Origin: an uncultured Acidimicrobiales bacterium
GTDB taxonomy: Bacteria; Actinomycetota; Acidimicrobiia; Acidimicrobiales; SZUA-35
NCBI GenBank assembly: GCA_937922785.1
Contig: CALAJQ010000018.1
Location: 1 to 64,000 of the forward strand
Direction: 5' to 3'
DNA length: 64,000 bases
This document shows, piece after piece, positions 50,975 to 60,554 of this stretch. Each line of letters starts with the position of its first letter. Position 1 is the stretch's first letter. The position numbers and the translations under genes were made by a program. The notes beneath the pieces were generated by a model. It was not told the origin of the DNA. It was given only the letters and a program-made list of their open reading frames with translations, and made no database searches.

Positions 50975-51778
50975 ATGTTGAACACCCACGTTCCCACCAG
51001 GCGGGTGGTTGGCTTGTTGCTTGTCACAGCGATGTCCCTGATCGCGCTCGACGGCGGAGGTTTCGGGCCGATATCGGGAATTCGGGAGGCCGGCCAGTCT
51101 GCGACTGCTCCGGTTCGAGACGCAGTTGACTGGGGGACAAACCCTTTTGCTGACGCCTGGCAAGGAGTCACGTCATATGACGAAGTCCAAGCCGAAAACG
51201 AAGAATTGCGCCGCACAATTGCAGAACTGGAAGGTCAAGTAGGCGAAGTCGGTGATTTACAGGCTGAACTCTCGGAGCTGCGAAACGTAACAGGGCTTTC
51301 GTTCGCTTCCGAACTACCAATTCTGGCTGCCCGCGTGGTCGATGATCGTCGCGGCGTTCTTGAAAGAGTCATCACGCTTGACCAAGGTGAAGATGATGGT
51401 GTCGTAGTGGGCATGCCCGTAGTCACCGGGGCTGGGCTAATAGGTCGAGTCACCGACACAACTGGAGCCAACTCCACTGTGAGGTTAATTAGCGATGCGC
51501 GAATCGCTGTGGGGGTCGTATCCCATTCCAGCGGCGCCTCCGGAGTGGCAAAAGGAAACGGCGAGGGCGAGGCCTTGCTCGTTGACATATTTGCTTCCGA
51601 GCTCGGCCAACTTGAGGGCGGAGAGCGCTTTGTTACCAGCGGTGTTGATGGTGGCTTGTATCCACCTGGCATCCCGGTGGGGGAGTTGAGCCTTGATGGC
51701 ATTCCCCACCTTGTTAGTTACGGGGACCTAGACACCCTTGGGTTCGTATCGGTAATCATGACTAAGGCGGCTGAGTGA
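50975..51778 (+). CDS. mreC: Rod-shape determining protein MreC
   Basis: 267 residues. One N-terminal membrane helix (VVGLLLVTAMSLIAL), a coiled coil (YDEVQAENEELRRTIAELEGQVG) and the periplasm-side beta domain with GVLERVITLDQGEDDGV and VVTGAGLIGRV. It links MreB and MreD to penicillin-binding protein 2. ATG starts 2 nt after the mreB stop, and its end overlaps mreD by 4 nt. Confidence 0.93.
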   Translation: MLNTHVPTRRVVGLLLVTAMSLIALDGGGFGPISGIREAGQSATAPVRDAVDWGTNPFADAWQGVTSYDEVQAENEELRRTIAELEGQVGEVGDLQAELSELRNVTGLSFASELPILAARVVDDRRGVLERVITLDQGEDDGVVVGMPVVTGAGLIGRVTDTTGANSTVRLISDARIAVGVVSHSSGASGVAKGNGEGEALLVDIFASELGQLEGGERFVTSGVDGGLYPPGIPVGELSLDGIPHLVSYGDLDTLGFVSVIMTKAAE

Positions 51779-52260
51779 TTGGCTGGCCGAAACTAGCGCT
51801 TCTCGCCGTGGTCGTAGTCTTGCTTCAGGTCTCGTTCTTCGACCAGACGATGCTTGCTGATTTGGCGCGAGTCGACTTGCCCGCCTTTCTTGTGGTCGGG
51901 CTAGCAAACAAGCTCGAGCCCGACCCCGCTGCCATCGCAGGCTTTGGTGTGGGGATATTCCTAGACCTCTTCTACTCAAGCCCTTTCGGTCTGTTTGCGT
52001 TGCTGTTCTGCTTTGCTGGCTGGGCGATCGCCAGCATTACTCCGCTCGTAGACGTTGCCGACGCTTTCACTCGATACGGGGCACGAGCGGTCGAGTTCGC
52101 GTTGCTGTGGATGCTGACGTGGTTCATTGGTGGAGTGTTTGGGATGGGTAGGACCTCGCTTGACTGGACTACTTTCACCGAGCTCTTGTTGCTAATGGCA
52201 GTTGGCGGATTCCTTTCCGACCCTGATCGTGGCTTGGCTCGCCCGGTTGCTGTGGCCTAA
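51775..52260 (+). CDS. mreD: Rod-shape determining protein MreD
   Basis: 161 residues, almost entirely hydrophobic, with about five membrane segments; family identity rests on size, GFGVGIFLDLFYSSPFGL (an MreD-like segment) and its place between mreC and mrdA. GTG overlaps the mreC stop. It is the membrane partner of MreC. Confidence 0.88.
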   Translation: MIGWPKLALLAVVVVLLQVSFFDQTMLADLARVDLPAFLVVGLANKLEPDPAAIAGFGVGIFLDLFYSSPFGLFALLFCFAGWAIASITPLVDVADAFTRYGARAVEFALLWMLTWFIGGVFGMGRTSLDWTTFTELLLLMAVGGFLSDPDRGLARPVAVA

Positions 52261-52271
52261 GGCGGACAGCG

Positions 52272-54416
52272 ATGATCGAACCAATTTCCGAACGGCGCTA
52301 CAACAACCTTCAGGTCCTGGCCATTGTTTGTTTTGCAGTGCTGATTGGGAAGCTCTGGTTTCTTCAAGTTCTGTCAACTCCAACATTTGAAGAGGCCGCC
52401 GTCGGTAACCGGACTCGTGAGATCTTCACCGAGGCGCCTCGCGGGCGGATTCTGGACGCCCAGGGCCGCGTCTTAGCGGGTCGTCGCGAATCGTTGACTG
52501 TCGAATTGGATTGGACGGCGCTGTCAGCTCTCGAAGCCGAAGAACGCACAGACATCTTTCTGTCAATAGCTTCAGAGCTCAACGCCTCTGGAGTTAAGAC
52601 GCGCAGTGTTGACATTCAGAAGGTGTATGACAGGGCGAGAGGTGGTTCGGTGCAGACAGTTTCTGTGGCCGACGACGTGCCAAGGCAAGTTTGGGTAGCG
52701 CTGCAAGAGCGCCCATATGTTGGATTCTCGCTCACAAGACAATGGCTGCGCACTTATCCCTACGGCAACATCGGCGCGCATATCCTGGGCTACGTCGGCA
52801 CGGTCCGCGACGCCGAACAAGCCCAAACGCTCAACGGCATAAACGATGCCAAGCGCTACTTCCCTGGAGATGAGCTTGGGTTAGCAGGCGTTGAGAAGCT
52901 GTTTGACCAGACCTTGCGGGGCACCCCAGAACATCGGCTGGTGGAGATTGCAGCGGACAACCGAGTACTCAGCACCGTAGAGGTCGTGCAAGAGGCGGTA
53001 CCAGGTGATGACATCGTTCTTTCGATCGATATTAACCTTCAGTACGCAGCTGAACTGACTCTTGTCCAAGAGCTAGCCCAGTCGCGCCTGCGCACCGCTT
53101 GTGAAGATTGTCCGGCTCACCAAGGTCGGGCAGGTTCAATCGTGGCGGTTGATGTAACTGATGGTTCCGTCGTTGCTATGGCGTCATTCCCTAGTTATGA
53201 CCCTGCCGATTTCTTGGGCGGGCTCAGCCAAAGCCAAGCTGACTACTTGTTCAAAAACGAGGACCGGCCATTCCTGAATCGGGGGCTATCGGGCCGATAC
53301 CCGGCGGGGTCGACGTTTAAACCATTCACTGCTTATGCATCAGTCAACCTAGACGCTCGTGAGCCAGATGAGATCTGGCTAGATGAAGGCAAGTACAAGC
53401 TGGCCGAATGTGAGGAAGATGAACGTTGCACGTTCCGCAATGCTGGCAGCATCGAACTTGGTGAAGTTGACATGCGTGACGCCCTGTCGAAATCCAGTGA
53501 TACCTACTTCTACTCCCTGGGCGAGATGTTCTGGACTGAGCGAGATGAGTTTGGCGAGACCGCTATCCAGGATGCCGCCGCACTCTTCGGGTTCGGACAA
53601 CAGACTGGGGTCGACCTGCCAAATGAGGACCAGGGCGTTCTTCCCACGCCTGCTCGGCGGATCGACTTGTACGAGTCAGATCCAGACAAGTTCCCGCGCC
53701 GAACTTGGTTCACTGGCGACAACGTCAACTTGTCAATTGGCCAGGGTGACTTGCTGGTAACGCCTCTGCAGTTGGCCAACAGCTACGCAATGATCTCCAC
53801 CAATGGAGTTCGCTATCAACCTCAGGTTCTGTCGCAAATTCTCGACGGCGAGACTTCCGAAGTTATCCGCACCTCTCAACCCAAAATTGCAGCGCAGGAG
53901 TCTTTGAACTCCCAGGCGATGCGGGCAATCATGGATGGTCTAAACGGCGCGACTTCGCTCGGTACTGCTGCCGAAGCCTTTGCTGAGTTCCCGGCATGGG
54001 TTTACCCAGTCGCCGGTAAGACGGGAACAGCTCAGGTTGCAGGCAAGGCTGATTACTCATTGTTCGCAGGCTTTGGGCCGGCCAGCAAGCCTAAGTACTC
54101 GGTAGCGACCATCCTTGAGGAGGCGGGCTTTGGCTCTGACGCTGCCGCCCCAGCGACTCGACGTATGTTTGAGTACTTGTCGGGGCTTGTTGAGGTTCCT
54201 GCTGCCCCGCTTGCCACCGAGGCCTTACCCCTTTCGGTCGATGTTGAGGTGTTGGCAATTCTGGATGAGCTCGCCCGACTGGCCGAAGAGGAAGCAGCCG
54301 AGGCCGAAGCCAATGGAGAACCACCACCGGTGTCAGTTCCATTGCCTGAACCCCCTGTAGCGCCAGTTCCCGAACCCGAACCAGCGGCCGAAGTCGAAGC
54401 CACCCAGGAGCCCTAA
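52272..54416 (+). CDS. mrdA: Penicillin-binding protein 2 (transpeptidase)
   Basis: 714 residues. A single N-terminal membrane helix, a dimerisation/pedestal region (EAPRGRILDAQGRVLAG), then the transpeptidase domain with SxxK as GSTFKPF, the second motif SSDTYFY, and KTG in AGKTGTAQ. After the catalytic domain lies an 80-residue tail rich in Pro, Glu and Ala, which is longer than usual. It cross-links lateral wall glycan strands and works with RodA. It begins 11 nt after mreD and is followed at once by rodA. Confidence 0.95.
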   Translation: MIEPISERRYNNLQVLAIVCFAVLIGKLWFLQVLSTPTFEEAAVGNRTREIFTEAPRGRILDAQGRVLAGRRESLTVELDWTALSALEAEERTDIFLSIASELNASGVKTRSVDIQKVYDRARGGSVQTVSVADDVPRQVWVALQERPYVGFSLTRQWLRTYPYGNIGAHILGYVGTVRDAEQAQTLNGINDAKRYFPGDELGLAGVEKLFDQTLRGTPEHRLVEIAADNRVLSTVEVVQEAVPGDDIVLSIDINLQYAAELTLVQELAQSRLRTACEDCPAHQGRAGSIVAVDVTDGSVVAMASFPSYDPADFLGGLSQSQADYLFKNEDRPFLNRGLSGRYPAGSTFKPFTAYASVNLDAREPDEIWLDEGKYKLAECEEDERCTFRNAGSIELGEVDMRDALSKSSDTYFYSLGEMFWTERDEFGETAIQDAAALFGFGQQTGVDLPNEDQGVLPTPARRIDLYESDPDKFPRRTWFTGDNVNLSIGQGDLLVTPLQLANSYAMISTNGVRYQPQVLSQILDGETSEVIRTSQPKIAAQESLNSQAMRAIMDGLNGATSLGTAAEAFAEFPAWVYPVAGKTGTAQVAGKADYSLFAGFGPASKPKYSVATILEEAGFGSDAAAPATRRMFEYLSGLVEVPAAPLATEALPLSVDVEVLAILDELARLAEEEAAEAEANGEPPPVSVPLPEPPVAPVPEPEPAAEVEATQEP

Positions 54417-55600
54417 TGATCCACTCCTCGCTCACAGAACAAGCCGCGAAGCTCCACGGCCCAGCCCCGATGGGAACCCAGGTCGGGAAACCTTCGCTGT
54501 TCGCCCGAATGGACAAGCTACTGCTACTAGGCGCGGTACTTTTAGTCTGTTTTGGACTCGTGGCCATTTTGAGTGCCACAGGCGGGCTGAACTCGGGTCA
54601 GAATTTCTTCAGCCGTCAGGTCGTGTTTGCAGTTGCCGGTGGTTTCGCAGCGCTAGTAGTTGCCTCCCTTCCTTATCAGATGCTCCGCAACCTTGTGACG
54701 CCGATTGTGGTCGGCACTGGGTTGGCCCTTGTCCTTGTGCTTTCACCCCTCGGAACTACTCAGCGTGGCACTCGGGGTTGGCTTGATATCGGTCCAGTCA
54801 GGGTCCAGCCGGCTGAGTTCGCAAAGTTGGCCCTGGTGATCGGGTTAGCTCACATTCTGGCCGGAAGCAGCAGCCGCCGGATCAGAGGCAAAGCAACTCC
54901 GGACGAACCAGAACCGGCCCGAATCACCGCTGCGCTAGGTCTCATAGGCATGCTGGCAGTCCTGGTTCTAGCAGGCCGCGAGACGGGCTCGGTCTTTGTC
55001 TACTGCTTTGTAGGTCTCGGCGTGTTCGCAATGGCCGGTGTCCCCAAGCGATTTGTCATTCTTTTGATTATTTCGGGCATAACAGTCTTCACATTGGCCT
55101 TCACCAGCGGCCTGCTCGAGGACGAGCAGAAAGAGCGAATCACCTCGTTCCTCGATGCTGATGCCGATCCGCGAGGCATTGGCTACAACCAGCGCCAATC
55201 TCTGACCGCTATCGGATCGGGCGGATTGACCGGTCAAGGCCTATTTGAGGGGCCTCAGACTCAATACGGCTATCTACCCGAGCAACAAACGGACTTCATT
55301 TTCGCAACCATTGGAGAAGAACTCGGGTTCGTTGGAGCGGTTGGCCTGTTGGCGCTTCACGGGCTAGTTCTTTGGCGCATTCTGGTGGTCGCCCAAGCCA
55401 CAGAAGACCGTTTTGGAGCGCTTCTTTGTGTGGGTATTTTTACGATGCTGCTCTTTCAGATCGTGCAAAACGCTGGCATGACGGTGCGTTTGTTGCCTAT
55501 CACCGGGATACCCCTGCCCTTCATTTCATATGGCGGTTCGGCTTTGGTTACCAGTCTCGTGGCGATCGGTCTCGTGCAGAGTGTGGCCGCACACCGTTAG
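54416..55600 (+). CDS. rodA: SEDS family glycosyltransferase RodA
   Basis: 394 residues with about ten membrane segments. SEDS hallmarks are present: GWLDIGPVRVQPAEFAKLAL, ITSFLDADADPRGIGYNQRQS, LPEQQTDFIFATIGEELG and PLPFISYGGSAL. It polymerises lipid II into glycan with PBP2. The ATG overlaps the mrdA stop (TAATG), so the two are made together. A polar 25-residue N-terminal extension precedes the first helix. Confidence 0.95.
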   Translation: MIHSSLTEQAAKLHGPAPMGTQVGKPSLFARMDKLLLLGAVLLVCFGLVAILSATGGLNSGQNFFSRQVVFAVAGGFAALVVASLPYQMLRNLVTPIVVGTGLALVLVLSPLGTTQRGTRGWLDIGPVRVQPAEFAKLALVIGLAHILAGSSSRRIRGKATPDEPEPARITAALGLIGMLAVLVLAGRETGSVFVYCFVGLGVFAMAGVPKRFVILLIISGITVFTLAFTSGLLEDEQKERITSFLDADADPRGIGYNQRQSLTAIGSGGLTGQGLFEGPQTQYGYLPEQQTDFIFATIGEELGFVGAVGLLALHGLVLWRILVVAQATEDRFGALLCVGIFTMLLFQIVQNAGMTVRLLPITGIPLPFISYGGSALVTSLVAIGLVQSVAAHR

Positions 55601-55611
55601 CCTGGTAATAC

Positions 55612-57537
55612 ATGACATCTGTATGGTCTGACTTGGAACGAGTGTTGGCTCAGGTCCAAAAACCTGCCCGATACATCGGATGCGAAGACGGGGCGAAGGC
55701 TAAAGAGCCGGACCCGTCCCTTGTGAGCTGGCTATTCACATACCCAGATACCTATGAAGTTGGTTTGCCAAACCAGGGTCTTCAGATCCTTTATGAGATC
55801 ATCAACGAGCGGCCCGATGCCCGCGCCGACCGTTCATATGCTCCGTGGACTGACCTTGAAGCCATTATGCGGGAGCGAAATATCCCACTTTTTTCAGTCG
55901 AACACCACACGCCAGCCAACGAATTTGACGTAATTGCGTTCAATCTTTCAGCCGAGTTGACCTACACAAACATGGTCAACTGCATCGATCTTGCCGGTAT
56001 CCCAATAAGGACCGCAGATCGCCAGCTGGGCGACACGCTGGTGATGGTCGGTGGGCACTGCACTTACAACCCCGAGCCCGTAGCTGATTTTGTGGATGCG
56101 GTTGTACTTGGAGACGGCGAAGAAGTAGTCAGCGAGATCACCGATGTGCTGGCTCAGACTCATGAGACCAGAGAGGCCTTGCTTCGCCAGTTGGCCCAAA
56201 TCGAAGGCGTCTATGTGCCTTCACTTTATGAGGCGACCTTTGGCGCGGATGACATGTTGTTGGCAATTAAGCCTCTGTTTGACGACGTTCCAGAAGTCAT
56301 CGAGAAGCGCACTCTTGCAGACCTGGCTGAATGGCCTTACCCCAAGGAGCAGCTAGTTCCCTTAACTGAGGTAGTACACGACCGGCTTAACGTCGAAGTC
56401 TTTCGCGGCTGTACCAGAGGTTGTCGTTTCTGCCAGGCCGGGATGATCACACGGCCAGTGCGAGAACGGCCAGCGGACCAAGTTCGATCGATGGTTGCCA
56501 ACGGCCTAGAGCGCACCGGCTATTCCGAAGTCAGCCTGACCAGTCTGAGCACTGCAGACTTCAGCGATATTGGCCCGACCGTTACTGGCATCATGGATGA
56601 CGCCCAGGCGGTCGGTTCGGGTCCAGTTTCGGTCTCGCTGCCGAGTCTGCGGGTTGACGCATTCGGTGTCGATATTGCTGCCGAACTTCAGCGGGCCAAA
56701 CGCGGCGGTCTTACTTTCGCTCCCGAAGCTGGCACTTGGCGTATGCGCCAGATCATCAACAAGCTGATCCGTGAGGAAGACCTCTACTCAGCTGTCGAAG
56801 CTGCCTATTCCCAAGGCTGGCATCGAGTGAAGCTCTACTTCATGATCGGTCTGCCCTCTGAAACTGACGAAGACACCCTGGGTATTGCCGAGCTGGCAAA
56901 AAACTGCGTCAAGATTGGCAAAAAATACAACAAGCGGGCTTCAGCTACTGTCAGCATTGGCGGCTTTGTGCCCAAACCGTTCACGCCCTTCCAGTGGTTC
57001 GGACAGAACACGCCTCAAGAACTGCAACGCAAGATCAACCTGCTTCGCGACGCCACCCGGAAGATGCACGGCGTAAACATCAAGTGGCATGACCCGAAAG
57101 CGACTGTCGTCGAAGGCATCATGAGCCGTGGCGATCGTCGGTTGGGCACGGTCATCGAAGATGTTTGGCGCAACGGGGGAGTGTTCCAAGAATGGAGTGA
57201 ACACTTCGAACTGGACCGTTGGACTGACGCTATGGACAGAGCCGGCCTCAGTATTGATTTCTTCAGCCATCGTCACCGAACCGAAGACGAAGTGCTCCCG
57301 TGGAGTCATCTTTCAGCTGGTCTGCACGCCGATTTCCTCTGGCAAGACTGGATGGACGCTCTCGAAGAGGTCGGTCTGCCCGATTGTCGTTGGACGCCTT
57401 GTTATGACTGTGGTGCTTGTACTGGTTATGGCATTGAGCATGTTGTTGCCTCAGCGACCCCGCCAGCTGGGGGCAGTCAAGGCACCGGTCAAGACCTAAG
57501 TTCCACCGCCGTACCGGTGCAACTTGTGAGTAGGTAA
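55612..57537 (+). CDS. Radical SAM protein, TIGR03960 family
   Basis: 641 residues. The N-terminal 220 residues form a B12-binding-like Rossmann part (TYEVGLPNQGLQILYEIIN, VVLGDGEEVV). The radical SAM cluster motif is VFRGCTRGCRFCQAGM, followed by GYSEVSLTSLSTADFSDI and FAPEAGTWRMRQIINK. The C-terminal part carries CYDCGACTGYG, likely ligands for a second cluster. The family is conserved next to the DUF2344 gene and RNase E/G; its reaction is unknown. ATG start 11 nt after rodA. Confidence 0.9.
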   Translation: MTSVWSDLERVLAQVQKPARYIGCEDGAKAKEPDPSLVSWLFTYPDTYEVGLPNQGLQILYEIINERPDARADRSYAPWTDLEAIMRERNIPLFSVEHHTPANEFDVIAFNLSAELTYTNMVNCIDLAGIPIRTADRQLGDTLVMVGGHCTYNPEPVADFVDAVVLGDGEEVVSEITDVLAQTHETREALLRQLAQIEGVYVPSLYEATFGADDMLLAIKPLFDDVPEVIEKRTLADLAEWPYPKEQLVPLTEVVHDRLNVEVFRGCTRGCRFCQAGMITRPVRERPADQVRSMVANGLERTGYSEVSLTSLSTADFSDIGPTVTGIMDDAQAVGSGPVSVSLPSLRVDAFGVDIAAELQRAKRGGLTFAPEAGTWRMRQIINKLIREEDLYSAVEAAYSQGWHRVKLYFMIGLPSETDEDTLGIAELAKNCVKIGKKYNKRASATVSIGGFVPKPFTPFQWFGQNTPQELQRKINLLRDATRKMHGVNIKWHDPKATVVEGIMSRGDRRLGTVIEDVWRNGGVFQEWSEHFELDRWTDAMDRAGLSIDFFSHRHRTEDEVLPWSHLSAGLHADFLWQDWMDALEEVGLPDCRWTPCYDCGACTGYGIEHVVASATPPAGGSQGTGQDLSSTAVPVQLVSR

Positions 57538-57541
57538 CCCA

Positions 57542-58225
57542 GTGAATGGTCCTCGGGTGAACTACAAAGTACGAATACGGTTTACGAAGCAAGGCAAAAT
57601 TCGCTTTACCAGCCACCGAGATGTCGCTCGGCTGATGGAGCGTGCCCTGCGCAAGGTCCAGCTTCAAGTGGCCTACACAGAAGGCTTTTCGCCCCGTCCG
57701 AAATTGAGTTTCGGCCTGGCGTTGCCAGTTGGTCACGAATCTGAAGCTGAATACCTCGACGTCGATTTCGCAAACGAAATTGAACTAGAGGGCCTCCCCG
57801 AACGGCTTACTGCAGCACTTCCTGACGGATTGACCGTTACGTCGGTCGCCGGCGTAGCGCCAGGAACCAAGTCATTGCAGGAAATAATAAGCAGCTGCCG
57901 CTGGGAGATAGAGGTGCTTGATGGCACCGAAGAAGAAGTTACACACGCAGTGGAAAAGCTAGTTGCGTCCGCCGAATTGAATGTCGAGCGTGTACGAAAA
58001 GGCAAGACCTCCGTTGTCGATATCCGCCCCACAATCTTGAAACTTGAAGTAATGGGGCCGACAAGTAACGGAACGCGTGTGGTGGCTGAACTTGCCACGG
58101 AGAAGGTTTCTATCCGCCCAGCTGAGCTGGTTGCGGTACTTGGACCGAACTTCTCCGAGGGACGAGTCAGCCGCACCCACCAATGGACGATCGTCGACGG
58201 CAACCAAATGGAGCTTGCCGTATGA
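57542..58225 (+). CDS. DUF2344 (TIGR03936) family protein
   Basis: 227 residues. The family opens with YKVRIRFTKQGKIRFTSHRDVARLMERALRK and continues with YTEGFSPRPKLSFGLALPVGHESEAEYLD, both seen here. In some bacteria it is fused to the end of the TIGR03960 protein, and here it starts 4 nt after it. This implies a joint role, possibly in RNA modification, which is unproven. GTG start. Confidence 0.9.
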   Translation: MNGPRVNYKVRIRFTKQGKIRFTSHRDVARLMERALRKVQLQVAYTEGFSPRPKLSFGLALPVGHESEAEYLDVDFANEIELEGLPERLTAALPDGLTVTSVAGVAPGTKSLQEIISSCRWEIEVLDGTEEEVTHAVEKLVASAELNVERVRKGKTSVVDIRPTILKLEVMGPTSNGTRVVAELATEKVSIRPAELVAVLGPNFSEGRVSRTHQWTIVDGNQMELAV

Positions 58226-58243
58226 CAAGGAGAACTACAGAAA

Positions 58244-59890
58244 ATGCCAGAGATAGGCGATTCCCGCCCGGCACCAACCCCAGGCCCATCAGCTAAGACT
58301 GATAGCCCCAACAAGAAGAAGACTGATTCGCCCAATAAGGGCAATCAAAAGCAAAACGCATCAAACAAATCAGACCAATCCAATGGCGGAGGTGGCGAAA
58401 GCGCGTCGTCGAAACGCCGTCGTCGCCGAAAGCGCAAGGCCAATGGTGATGGTTCTGGCGCCAACGGAGAAGGCTCTAACCAGAACAACTCCCAAAGGTC
58501 GGGCGGTTCAGGCAAATCTGGATCTAGCAAGCCTGTAGCCCAGGTAGTTGGAGACGCTGTAGAACTAGACGAAGAGCAGCTCAAGGCCCGCCGCGGCCGC
58601 ACTCGGAAGGGCCGAGCAGTCGGTCGCTATCTAATGGTGGTTTCCAAGCGTTCCGACGCCACACACATCGCCGTCCTTGAGGGTCGGAATCTGATTGAGT
58701 ACTACGTCAGTCGCCCTGCTGATGACGTTTCCCAGATTCACGGCAACATCTACCTTGCCAAGGTTCAAAACGTGCTGCCCGGCATGGAAGCAGCCTTCGT
58801 AGACATCGGCACTCCAAAGAACGCGGTGATTTATCGAAGCGATGTGAACTTTGACGCCAAGGATTTCGACAAGGGTGTTAAGCAACCCAAGATCGAGCAG
58901 ATGATCAAGGCTAAGCAGACAATGATCTGCCAGGTAACCAAGAATCCGATTGCGCACAAGGGTGCTCGACTCACCCAAGAGGTTTCGCTCCCCGGTCGGT
59001 TTGTTGTGCTAGTTCCAAACTCTGACACCTACGGCATCTCTAAGCGTCTACCAGACCCCGAACGTAAGAGACTTCGCAAGATTCTCGACCGGGTTAAGCC
59101 CAAGGGCCATGGAATCATTGTTCGAACGGCTGCGGAGAACGTCACCGACGAAGAGATTGAGCGCGACGTTCTGGGTCTAATCAAGCAGTGGACCGATATT
59201 GAAGCGCTTGCTGAGAAATCCAAAGCTCCGACGATGCTCTATCGCGAACCTGAGATGTCAGTTCGGGTCATTCGTGAAGAATTCAACAAGGAGTATCGCG
59301 GGATTGTCATTGATGACCAGGAGCTCTATGACGAAGTCGCCGACTATGTCGGCATCGTCGCCCCGGCCTTGGCCGAGCGCGTAGAGCTTTATGATTCAAA
59401 GGCAGAGAAAATGTCTGCCTTTGAGCGCTACCACGTACACGAGCAGCTTCATCGAGCGCTCGATCACAAGGTTTGGCTGCCTTCGGGCGGGTCGCTGATC
59501 ATCGAGCACACCGAAGCCCTGACCGTCATAGACGTCAACACGGGCAAAAACGTTGGCAAGTCTTCTCTTGAAGAGACCGTCTATCACAACAACGTTGAGG
59601 CGGCAGTTGAAGTGGCAAAGCAGCTTCGACTCCGCGATATCGGCGGGATTATCGTGATCGACTTCGTGGATATGGAAGACAAGAAGCATCGCGAAGAGGT
59701 GATGCGAACCTTCCGCCAGGCGCTCAGCAGGGACAAGACCCGGACTCAAGTCTTCGATATTTCTGACCTCGGGCTGGCCGAGATGACCAGAAAACGCATC
59801 GGTGAGGGTCTTTTGGAGTCGCTTTCAAGCCACTGCCCCCATTGTGAAGGTTCGGGTCACCTATTAGACAACGAAATTCTCCAGGACTGA
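58244..59890 (+). CDS. rne: Ribonuclease E/G family endoribonuclease
   Basis: 548 residues. The first 110 are Asn, Ser, Lys and Arg rich and disordered, with KRRRRRKRKANGDG. The catalytic core then follows: an S1-like region (IYLAKVQNVLPGMEAAFVDIG), metal-binding Asp in VIDVNTGKN and IIVIDFVDM, and the Zn-link CPHCEG near the C-terminus. It cleaves single-stranded RNA for mRNA decay and rRNA processing. ATG start. It is shorter at the C-terminus than E. coli RNase E and lacks a degradosome scaffold. Confidence 0.93.
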   Translation: MPEIGDSRPAPTPGPSAKTDSPNKKKTDSPNKGNQKQNASNKSDQSNGGGGESASSKRRRRRKRKANGDGSGANGEGSNQNNSQRSGGSGKSGSSKPVAQVVGDAVELDEEQLKARRGRTRKGRAVGRYLMVVSKRSDATHIAVLEGRNLIEYYVSRPADDVSQIHGNIYLAKVQNVLPGMEAAFVDIGTPKNAVIYRSDVNFDAKDFDKGVKQPKIEQMIKAKQTMICQVTKNPIAHKGARLTQEVSLPGRFVVLVPNSDTYGISKRLPDPERKRLRKILDRVKPKGHGIIVRTAAENVTDEEIERDVLGLIKQWTDIEALAEKSKAPTMLYREPEMSVRVIREEFNKEYRGIVIDDQELYDEVADYVGIVAPALAERVELYDSKAEKMSAFERYHVHEQLHRALDHKVWLPSGGSLIIEHTEALTVIDVNTGKNVGKSSLEETVYHNNVEAAVEVAKQLRLRDIGGIIVIDFVDMEDKKHREEVMRTFRQALSRDKTRTQVFDISDLGLAEMTRKRIGEGLLESLSSHCPHCEGSGHLLDNEILQD

Positions 59891-59899
59891 GAAACGCTT

Positions 59900-59918
59900 T
59901 AGCGCTCCGTCGGCGCTA
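59900..59918 (+). promoter_or_regulatory. Hairpin and -10 element in the rplU leader
   Basis: TAGCGC-TCCGTCG-GCGCTA is a perfect 6-bp stem with a 7-nt loop, in the 41-bp gap between RNase E/G and rplU. TAGCCT (59917-59922) also lies 9 nt before the rplU ATG. The element could end the upstream transcript, form an L21 autoregulatory leader, or serve as a promoter; the sequence does not decide. Confidence 0.35.
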
Positions 59919-59931
59919 GCCTGAAAGACTT

Positions 59932-60240
59932 ATGTACGCTGTAATCGCCACCGGTGGCAAACAATACCGGGTAGAAGAAGGCCAGACGCTCAAGGTTGAG
60001 CGTCTCGGCGAAGCCGGCTCTGACGTTTCTTTGCGCCCCGTGTTGTTGGTTGATGGCGACACTGTTCTTTCGACCCCTTCTGATCTCGAAAAGGTCTCTG
60101 TTTCAGGCAAGATCCTGGAGGAGACCAGAGGTAAGAAGATCGACGGGTTTACCTACAAGGCAAAGACCAACCAGCGCCGCCGTTACGGGCACCGCCAAAC
60201 GTTGGCAACTGTCGAAATTACCGGAATCAAGCGAGGCTGA
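59932..60240 (+). CDS. rplU: Large-subunit ribosomal protein bL21
   Basis: 102 residues, the usual length. [25 protein letters not shown] and the C-terminal [22 protein letters not shown] are diagnostic for L21. It binds 23S rRNA early in assembly. ATG start. rpmA follows after one base. Confidence 0.97.
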   Translation: MYAVIATGGKQYRVEEGQTLKVERLGEAGSDVSLRPVLLVDGDTVLSTPSDLEKVSVSGKILEETRGKKIDGFTYKAKTNQRRRYGHRQTLATVEITGIKRG

Positions 60241-60241
60241 T

Positions 60242-60493
60242 ATGTCAAAGACCAAAGGTGGCGGTTCCACAAGGAACGGCCGTGACTCCAATGCTCAGCG
60301 TCTAGGCGTAAAGGCCTATGACGGACAGCTCATAACCTCGGGTTCCATCATTGTTCGCCAGCGCGGCAGCAAGTTTCACCCTGGTACAAACGTGAAAAAG
60401 GGTGGCGATGACACTCTTTTTGCTACTCAGGATGGCAAAGTCAAGTTTGGCTTCCGTAAGGGTCGCCGACTTGTCGACATCGTCACTGAATAG
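60242..60493 (+). CDS. rpmA: Large-subunit ribosomal protein bL27
   Basis: 83 residues. The start at ATG 60242 gives [20 protein letters not shown], the normal L27 N-terminus, which reaches the peptidyl-transferase centre. [10 protein letters not shown] and [10 protein letters not shown] follow. The open frame begins earlier, inside rplU, but those residues are not L27. It is coupled to rplU. Confidence 0.97.
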   Translation: MSKTKGGGSTRNGRDSNAQRLGVKAYDGQLITSGSIIVRQRGSKFHPGTNVKKGGDDTLFATQDGKVKFGFRKGRRLVDIVTE

Positions 60494-60554
60494 CATCTAC
60501 ATCTAGGCACATAAACCCCTTTAGTCACTATGGGGAGCGGCCGATAGATCCTGC

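Noticed and set aside
60512-60547. Sigma-28/WhiG promoter before the first tadE-like gene
   Set aside because: GCCGATAG matches a -10, but the TAAA word is 24 nt away instead of 14-16 and the alternative CTTTAG is poor. Kept only as a remark.
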